Origin: Tausonia pullulans
Lineage: Eukaryota; Basidiomycota; Tremellomycetes; Cystofilobasidiales; Mrakiaceae
Assembly (NCBI GenBank): GCA_951802195.1
Contig: OX637620.1
Span: 744,001-808,000, forward strand
DNA: 64,000 nt
Reading direction: 5' to 3'
Of this stretch, positions 58,036 to 64,000 are shown piece by piece. Every line of letters starts with the position of its first letter. Positions within the stretch are counted from its first letter, which is position 1. A model generated the notes under the pieces. The model had not been told where the DNA came from. It made no database searches and saw nothing but the letters and a program-made list of their open reading frames with translations. A program made the translations under genes and the position numbers.

Positions 58036-58417
58036 GGGCTGTATGCGCGGATGTGCGATGGTGGTTGAGGATGATCGAGGTCCGTGATATGTCGGCAGCT
58101 CCTCGCTCGCGCTCTCGCTCGGCGGCGGCGGGTCCTGTCAGAGGTCACTCTTCCTCCATCCTGCCTGCCAACCCCAACACACTCTCGCTTCATCCAACAC
58201 CCGGCCTCCTTCTCGTCGCTTCCCTTCCCCCTGCTCTCTGTCTCTTCTCTCTCTCACTCGTCAGCCCGTTCTCGAGACTCCGTCAGCTCCCCCACGAGCC
58301 CGCCTGACTCTCCCTTGTGCCATCATCCTCGCCCCGACCTTCTCGCTTCCTCGCACCCACCGCACGCGCCTCAGGCCGACCGACCCAACCCCTCATCCAC
58401 CTTCCGTCCTCCCCGAG
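58036..58417. promoter_or_regulatory. Shared divergent promoter of aim25 and the G-gamma gene
   Basis: 382 bases between start codons, with a pyrimidine-rich block on the right side. Confidence 0.4.
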
Positions 58418-59467
58418 ATGTCCAGCCGTCCTCACAAGCAGTGTACGTCCTTGATCCCTCTCTTTGGTGCTGCCTGCTTGGCCCTCAGACTCCGTCCGAG
58501 CCACGGCGGCGCGCCTTCGGAGGCTTCTCTTCTCGCGGCCCCTCTCTCCCTGCATCCTTCTCTGACCCCTTTCATACCTGCCCTCGCGCCTTCTTCCTAC
58601 AGCCATGCAGGAGCTCAAGCTTCGCCGCCTGACAGAGCACAACCAGCGTCTTCGAGACGACCTCCAGCGCCCCCGGGTCAAGGTATCCGAGGCCTCTCAG
58701 AAGTCAGTCGCCCGCTCTCGCTCTCGGCGCCGCTTCCGATCTTTAGTCCGGCAGCGCTGCTGTCTTGTTTCTCTATCGCCTGCTCTGCCTCTTTGAAGAG
58801 GGTAGAGGGGGTCTTGCTCCCCCGTCGCCCGCTTCCCGCCTCAGGCGTTGATTGGAGCGAGCGAGCGAGCGACGCCGAGCCGGCCCCCCTTTGTCTCGTC
58901 TCAGGCTACTGGGGCCACCGGGAAGGAAGGCAGCAAGAGAGAGTGGAGCGCTCGCGCCTCTCTCCCCGTGTTTCGCTCTTCCCTTCCCTTCCTCTCTCCA
59001 CCTCTACGCGTTGTCGAGGCGGGTCTACTGTATCTCTGCTCGCCACCCATGTGGCTGTCATAGAATGCTATATTTTCTCCAGAGGAGTCGTCGCTTGGAT
59101 CCGCGACCGTCCACACCACCCCGTCTCTCCCACCTTGTGGCACTAGACTGATGACGCGTCACCAAACTCCTTCCTTCTTCCAGCCTCATCCGATACTGCA
59201 AGACGACCAAGGATCCGCTCGTTCCTTCTGTCTGGGGGCCGGTGGATAAGAACGCCGAGTAAGTGTTGACAGCAGAGGAGCGTGAATGGATCGGTACCCT
59301 GACATTGTTGCGCACGCGCGTCCTTGTTACCCTTTCCTCTTTTCATTAGCCCGTTCGGTAAATTTTCACCTTCTTCATGCAGTGGTAGCACAACAAATCA
59401 GGACTGACATCTCTCTTTCTTTCTCCAGCTCCTCCTGCCCAGGGTGGCTGCTGCGTCGTCATGTAGA
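58418..59467 (+). CDS. Heterotrimeric G-protein gamma subunit (Ste18/Gpg1 type)
   Basis: Small membrane-anchored partner of G-beta in pheromone or nutrient signalling. Five exons: 58418-58442, 58603-58702, 59184-59258, 59350-59357 and 59430-59467, summing to 81 codons. The product begins [20 protein letters not shown], then [20 protein letters not shown] (coiled coil that binds G-beta), [20 protein letters not shown], and [21 protein letters not shown]. The end CCVVM is a palmitoylated Cys next to a CaaX box for farnesylation, as in fungal G-gamma proteins. The 8-base exon 4 is needed to keep the frame of the CaaX end. Introns of about 480 and 90 bases are unusually long for this window. Shares a promoter region with aim25. 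Confidence 0.9.
59350..59357 (+). other. 8-base microexon of the G-gamma gene
   Basis: cccgttcg sits between ttttcattag and gtaaat. It joins NA-D to PFA and fixes the frame so that the last exon reads [11 protein letters not shown]. Skipping it would read a different frame and lose the CaaX box. Confidence 0.8.
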
Positions 59468-60026
59468 GGCCGCCGAATGCACCCATCTCTGGCCTGACTT
59501 GCTCCCTCTCTGTCCCTCCCTCGCTCGCACATCCCCTCTCGCATCTCTTCAGTCTCTATCTCTCTTTCTCTCTCTCGGTCTTTCCTCACTTTCGTACAAT
59601 TCCTCATCATCGTCTCCACGCAACTCTTTCCCCTTTTTTTCCCTCCCGCATACTACCCCTTCTCTCTCCCTACCTTACACGGATCTTCTTTTCTCCCCTT
59701 GGCTTCCTTCCATCAAGCCTAAAAAAAAACGCTCACTTTGCTCTCCTCCCCTCTCTCTCCCCCTTAACCCTTCATTCTGGGTCTGGCCTTCTCAACCAAT
59801 CCCCCTGAGCCCTTATTGTCCCCTCTCCTTCTCTCTTTTGTATACCCTTCGCCGCCCAGAGGGCTCTTTTTTTTTTCGTATGCTCTTCCTTTTCTCCGGG
59901 GTTTCCTATTCAAACAGCCAATACCAACCATACCCTTTTTTTTCCCATTTGTTGCTCTCTTCAATCTTTCTCTCTCTTTTTTTGGCCGAGTAAGAAAAAA
60001 AAAGTGCAATACTAGAGAGACCAGCT
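59468..60026. other. Spacer between convergent stops (G-gamma / gatA)
   Basis: About 560 bases, very C/T-rich on the plus strand, with T runs near 59635, 59870 and 59936. No gene seen. Confidence 0.4.
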
Positions 60027-62149
60027 TCACCGACCTGCTGCTCCCTCCTCTGCAGCCGCAGCCGCAAGCGCCCTCTCCACCGCCCTCCCAACCTCCATCA
60101 TCATCTGCTCCCCACCCCAGAATCCAACGATCCCCACCCCGACCGGCGGCCCTCGCTCCGCAGACAAGGGCGAGACAGGGAGACTCATCGCCGGCAAGCC
60201 CGTCAGGCTCGCGGGGACCGTCAGGAGGTCCTGCACGTAGCTGTTGCTCGTCGTTGACGGTGAGGTGGTGGTGGTGGAGGAGAGGGAGGAGAGGAGGGGG
60301 GCAGGACCGATAGCGGACGGATGGAGGAGGAGGTCGATGCCTTGAGGAGAGAGGGACGACGACGACGACGACGACGAGAGGGGGGCGGGAGCATGCGGGT
60401 GCCGAAAGAGTGAGAGGTAGGATTCAAGGAGATGACGGCGGAGGGAGAGGGAGGGAAGATAGTACGAGTCGTATGCCCTGTTCCCCCACAAGGTTACGTC
60501 AGGTCTACAGGGAGCGATGAGGTCGAGAGAAGACCCAGTAGCGAACTCACTCAGCCGAAAGAGCATAGCTTCCAACCAACACCCTCTTTTTCACCTCTTT
60601 ACCAAACCCTGCCCCTCTCGTCGCCTCGTACCCCTCCCCTTCGGCCAGCGTGCCGTACCGCACGCCGTCGAACCGCGCCAGGTTCGAGCTCGCCTCGGCC
60701 GAGGCGATTGTGTAGTACGCTGCGAGAGCGTGCGGCGCCAGTGGCGTCGAGACGGATTGGATAGTGGCGCCTAGGGAGCGAAGGAGACGGATGGTCGTGA
60801 GGAGGGGAGGAAGGGAGGCCGGAGAAAGCTCGGCGGGGAAGGCTTCCACGGGAATACCAACGCGGAGGCCGTCCAGTCGGCCGTTCTTGAGCCCTGGGAC
60901 AGCGGCGAGGCAATCGGCGACAATCTCAGCTGCCCGGGCGCGGACAGAGGAGGTCGCGCACGTCAGATCCTTGGCGTCGGGCTGGGAGATGACATCTGTG
61001 GAGAGAAGGAGGGTTTAGCAAGCGAGAAGGCCGGGAAACCTGCGGGTAGGGACAGACCAAAGACTCGCTGAACGGAGGAGACGTCCCGGGCGAGGATGCC
61101 GACAGTATCGAGGGTGTCGGCATATGAGATGAGGCCCCATCTAAAGGGGGGGGGGGAGGGAGACATGAAGACGGTGTCAGCCATTCAAGGAACAGCAGAC
61201 GAGAGGGTGTCGAGCCATCCTTCTCACCGGCTGACCAGGCCATACGAAGGCTTGAGGCCGACGATCCCGCAGTACGAAGCCGGAAGACGGGTCGATCCAC
61301 CGGTGTCGGTTCCAAGTGCGCTAATGGATTTAACTCCTTCGATTAGCGATGAGAAAGAGCCATCTCCGGGATCTCAGACTCACGCCCAAGCCATCCCGCC
61401 AGCGACGGCAGCCGCGCTCCCTCCGGAGCTCCCTCCACAACTGCGCTTCTCTCTTGCTCGCCATGTCGCCTCTGTATTACTGTCGAACTCGGAGCCAAGA
61501 GACACATCCGAAGAGAATGGGTTCACAGGTGGGGAGCGGCCGTTCGGGAGGTTCATCGTGTGTGAGCCCATGCCGAACTCGTCCATCGCTGTCTTGCCGA
61601 TGAGATGAGCGCCGGCGCGCTCGAGGAGAGAGGTCGCCGTGGATGAGTATGGCGGGCGAAAGTCTTGACGAGAAGCCAGGGAAAAAGTAGTTCAGCTTCT
61701 CGAGAGGTGACAGACAGATGGACAGGTGTTGCACGGCGCGTTGCAAGCCAAGCTCCTAGGGCACACCTTGAAGAATATTGGAACCGGCCGTGGTGGGAAT
61801 TGAGTCATGGCAAAAGCTGTCCTTGATGGCGATGGGCAAGTCGGCGAGCGGGTGCTTAACCGAAGGTTCTCGAGGGGTCGATGGTACGCGAGCTGGAGGA
61901 GCAAGAGACGCGTCTCGATCAGCCCTACCCTGTGCTCTCATGTGTCCTGTTGTCACCAAGCTTCTATGCACCATCGCTAGTCCAGACGAAAGCGTTCACC
62001 CCTCCCTCGCCAGAATCCCGCCGGGCGATGTTGGCTCGTGCTTCAGCGATCGATGGATAGAAGTTCACGCTCGAAGTCGTCGTCGACGACGACGAAGCCG
62101 GGCGCGCCTGGCGTAGCAGCGGAGTCGACAGCCGTTGGCGCTTGATCAT
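60027..62149 (-). CDS. Mitochondrial glutamyl-tRNA(Gln) amidotransferase subunit A (GatA/Her2)
   Basis: Amidase that supplies ammonia to convert Glu-tRNA(Gln) into Gln-tRNA(Gln) in mitochondria. The start [20 protein letters not shown] is an import leader; then [20 protein letters not shown]. Catalytic Lys in [20 protein letters not shown], then [20 protein letters not shown] and [20 protein letters not shown]. Ser-cis-Ser site in [60 protein letters not shown] and [11 protein letters not shown]. Later [20 protein letters not shown], then [51 protein letters not shown], and [41 protein letters not shown] Ser run near residue 440 comes from a gac-type repeat at about 60354-60380. About seven introns; one holds a run of C on the coding strand near 61146. 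Confidence 0.92.
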
Positions 62150-62412
62150 GATCTGCTTTGAGAACGACGTTTCTCCTCTGAGTTCGATAAAAGAGGAGGT
62201 CCGTGTTGATAGTCGGAAACACGTCTGAAGGGTCCTTCCCTACCTCTGGCTATCGGTCGAGTCAGGTAAGACCCATGCGCTTGACTCAACCTCCCCGCTT
62301 CCTTCCTGTCCAGCTTGAACTCAAGTCAAACCCCCAACCGCCATATTTTCCTCTCTAGCTCGATCACACACAGGTCTAGCCCAAACCCCATTGCTCCCTC
62401 GCCGCTCCTCAC
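62150..62412. promoter_or_regulatory. Shared divergent promoter of gatA and arg7
   Basis: 263 bases between start codons of two mitochondrial-enzyme genes. No known site recognised. Confidence 0.45.
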
Positions 62413-64000
62413 ATGCTTCCTCTCCGCGCCGTCGCTCGCGGTCCGGCCGCCGCCTTCCTTGGTCGGTCGGTCGCCTCCATCCGATGCGCGTCGTCGGGCT
62501 CGCTCGACAAGAGCCGATTCATCCACCCGGACCAGCCTGCATCGGCCTTCCCGCTCGGCTACCAGTGCGCGGCGACCCACTGCGGTGTGAAGAAGACGAC
62601 GGCCCTCGACCTGGGTCTCCTCGTTTCCGAGTCGGCCCAGACGAGTGCCGCCGCAACGTTCACGCGCAATGTCTTCCAGGCCGCGCCTGTCCATGTCTCT
62701 CGGGAGGTCCTCCTCGGTCAGCACGGACGTGCCAGGGCGCTCGTCGTCAACTCAGGCTGCGCCAACGCCGTCACAGGCAAACAAGGCATGACCGATGCCC
62801 GTGCGATGGTTGGGACCGTCGATGAGCTCGTCGCGTCGACCGCTCCCACGACGCTTGTCCTCTCGACGGGTGTCATTGGCCAGACACTCCCAATGGACGC
62901 CATTCTCCCCTCGATCCCCAAGATCCACTCAGCGCTGTCTGCGGACCCTCAGGCGTGGGTTGACCTTTCGCGGGCGTTCATGACGACCGACACGTTCCCC
63001 AAACTGCGGACCAAGACCATCACCCTCGGCGGCGTCCCTGTCCGGTTTGCCGGTATTGACAAGGGAGCCGGCATGATTCACCCTTCAATGGGTCCTCCCA
63101 AGCCCGTTCAGCCCATGCATGGAACGCTCCTCGGAGTCATCGCCACGGACGCCGCCATCGCGCCCGAGGCGCTCCAGGCGGCACTCACCTACGCCGTCGA
63201 CCGGAGCTTCAACGCCATCACCGTCGACGGCGACATGAGCACCAACGACACCGTCGTCGCCTTTGCCAATGGTGCGAGCGGCATGGAGCGCGAACTTGTC
63301 GAGACGGACAAGGAGTGGGTGCATTTCAGGGACGAGCTCACGTCGTTCGCAGAGGACCTCGCCAAGCTCGTCGTCCGGGACGGCGAAGGCGCGACTAAGT
63401 TTGTGACGGTCAACGTCAAGGTGAGAGCAAGCCGATAGGACAAATAAGATGAGGCTTCGCTCACTGATGGTTGTTTCTCCGCCCAGGGTGCTCCGTCTTA
63501 CGAGGCGGCCAAGACTATCGCTTCGACGATCGCCACCTCCTCCCTCGTCAAGACTGCGCTCTACGGCCAGGACGCCAACTGGGGTCGCATCCTTTGCGCC
63601 ATGTACGAAGTGCTCCTTCCCACCTGCCTATCTCGCTCCGACTGACCCGTTCCCTCTGTCTTTTTCAGTGGCTACTCCGCCCTCCCTGAAGGCACCCTCG
63701 ACCCAACTAAGACCCGCGTCTCCTTCGTCCCTACAGACGGCACGCCCGAGCTCCTCCTTCTCGACCAGGGCGAGCCCGTCCCTTTCTCCGAGGAGGAAGC
63801 CGCCCGGATCCTCGCGCTCGAGGACCTTGAGATCTCGGTCCACCTTGGGGCCGGTGAGGAGGCCGCCAAATACTACACGTGTGATTTCAGCCATGTGAGT
63901 GTTTCCAAAAGTGGGCCGAGTAATAATGGTATGCCAGATTACTGATACATATGCGCACTTGCAGGAGTACGTGACGATCAACGGCGACTACCGGTCGTAG
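62413..64000 (+). CDS. Mitochondrial ornithine acetyltransferase / N-acetylglutamate synthase (ArgJ, Arg7)
   Basis: Bifunctional enzyme recycling the acetyl group in arginine synthesis. The first exon (62413-63420) begins [20 protein letters not shown], an import leader. Then [98 protein letters not shown] and [20 protein letters not shown]. The self-cleavage site is [11 protein letters not shown], with Thr as the nucleophile. Next [20 protein letters not shown]. Exon 2 starts at 63487 with [20 protein letters not shown], then [20 protein letters not shown] across an intron, and the end [12 protein letters not shown]. Three introns only, few for this window. The stop is the last base of the window, so the gene is complete. 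Confidence 0.96.

Noticed and set aside
1-64000. Mobile elements, LTRs, CRISPR arrays or virus-like genes
   Set aside because: No transposase, reverse transcriptase, integrase, capsid-like gene, long direct repeat or spaced repeat array was seen.

Overview
The window looks like nuclear DNA of a basidiomycete yeast. It is GC-rich, genes are packed on both strands, introns are many and short (often 40-110 bases, with GTRNGT-type donors and pyrimidine-rich acceptors), and leaders are pyrimidine-rich. A Pucciniomycotina yeast of the Rhodotorula/Rhodosporidium kind fits the style; that is inference from composition and gene structure, not from a search. No transposon, LTR element, virus-like element or CRISPR array was seen. 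A 200-base run of N lies at 32312-32511.

Layout. 1-5342: an unrecognised gene running off the left edge (-), splicing factor SF3a60/Prp9 (-) and the ER translocon subunit Sec66 (+). 5343-8162: a gene-poor stretch with one clear feature, a tRNA-Gln(CUG) gene whose halves are in reversed order (7729-7812). 8163-15685: RNA polymerase I subunit Rpa34 (-), casein kinase 2 beta (+) and RNase P/MRP subunit Pop1 (+). 15926-19363: a lysophospholipid acyltransferase (+) converging on an Mpv17/PMP22 membrane protein (-). 19364-21892: a spacer with a decayed cupredoxin-like, GPI-anchor-type gene. 21893-30620: eIF4A-III (-), mitochondrial thioredoxin (+), a BNR-repeat protein (-) and an MFS sugar transporter (+).

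30621-39691: a long spacer with the N gap, an Ecl1-like zinc-knuckle protein (+) and a Gid7/WDR26 homologue (+). 40093-49343: an acidic coiled-coil protein (+), CENP-C/Mif2 (-), mitochondrial tRNA 2-thiouridylase Slm3 (+) and a second unrecognised protein (+). 49344-64000: a 3.1 kb spacer, Cdc25 phosphatase (+), a mitochondrial scramblase Aim25 (-), a heterotrimeric G-protein gamma subunit (+), mitochondrial GatA amidase (-) and ornithine acetyltransferase Arg7/ArgJ (+), which ends on the last base.

Themes. Seven gene pairs are divergent and separated by only about 220-380 bases. Four genes carry very small internal exons (6, 8, 10 and 14 bases) that must be included to give the conserved protein. 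Several genes concern RNA: SF3a60, eIF4A-III, Pop1, Slm3, GatA and the permuted tRNA. Pop1's enzyme would be expected to cut the permuted precursor. The strongest unusual signal is the permuted tRNA: joined in the order 7775-7812 then 7729-7763 it forms a complete cloverleaf, and neither missing half was found nearby in the conventional order.
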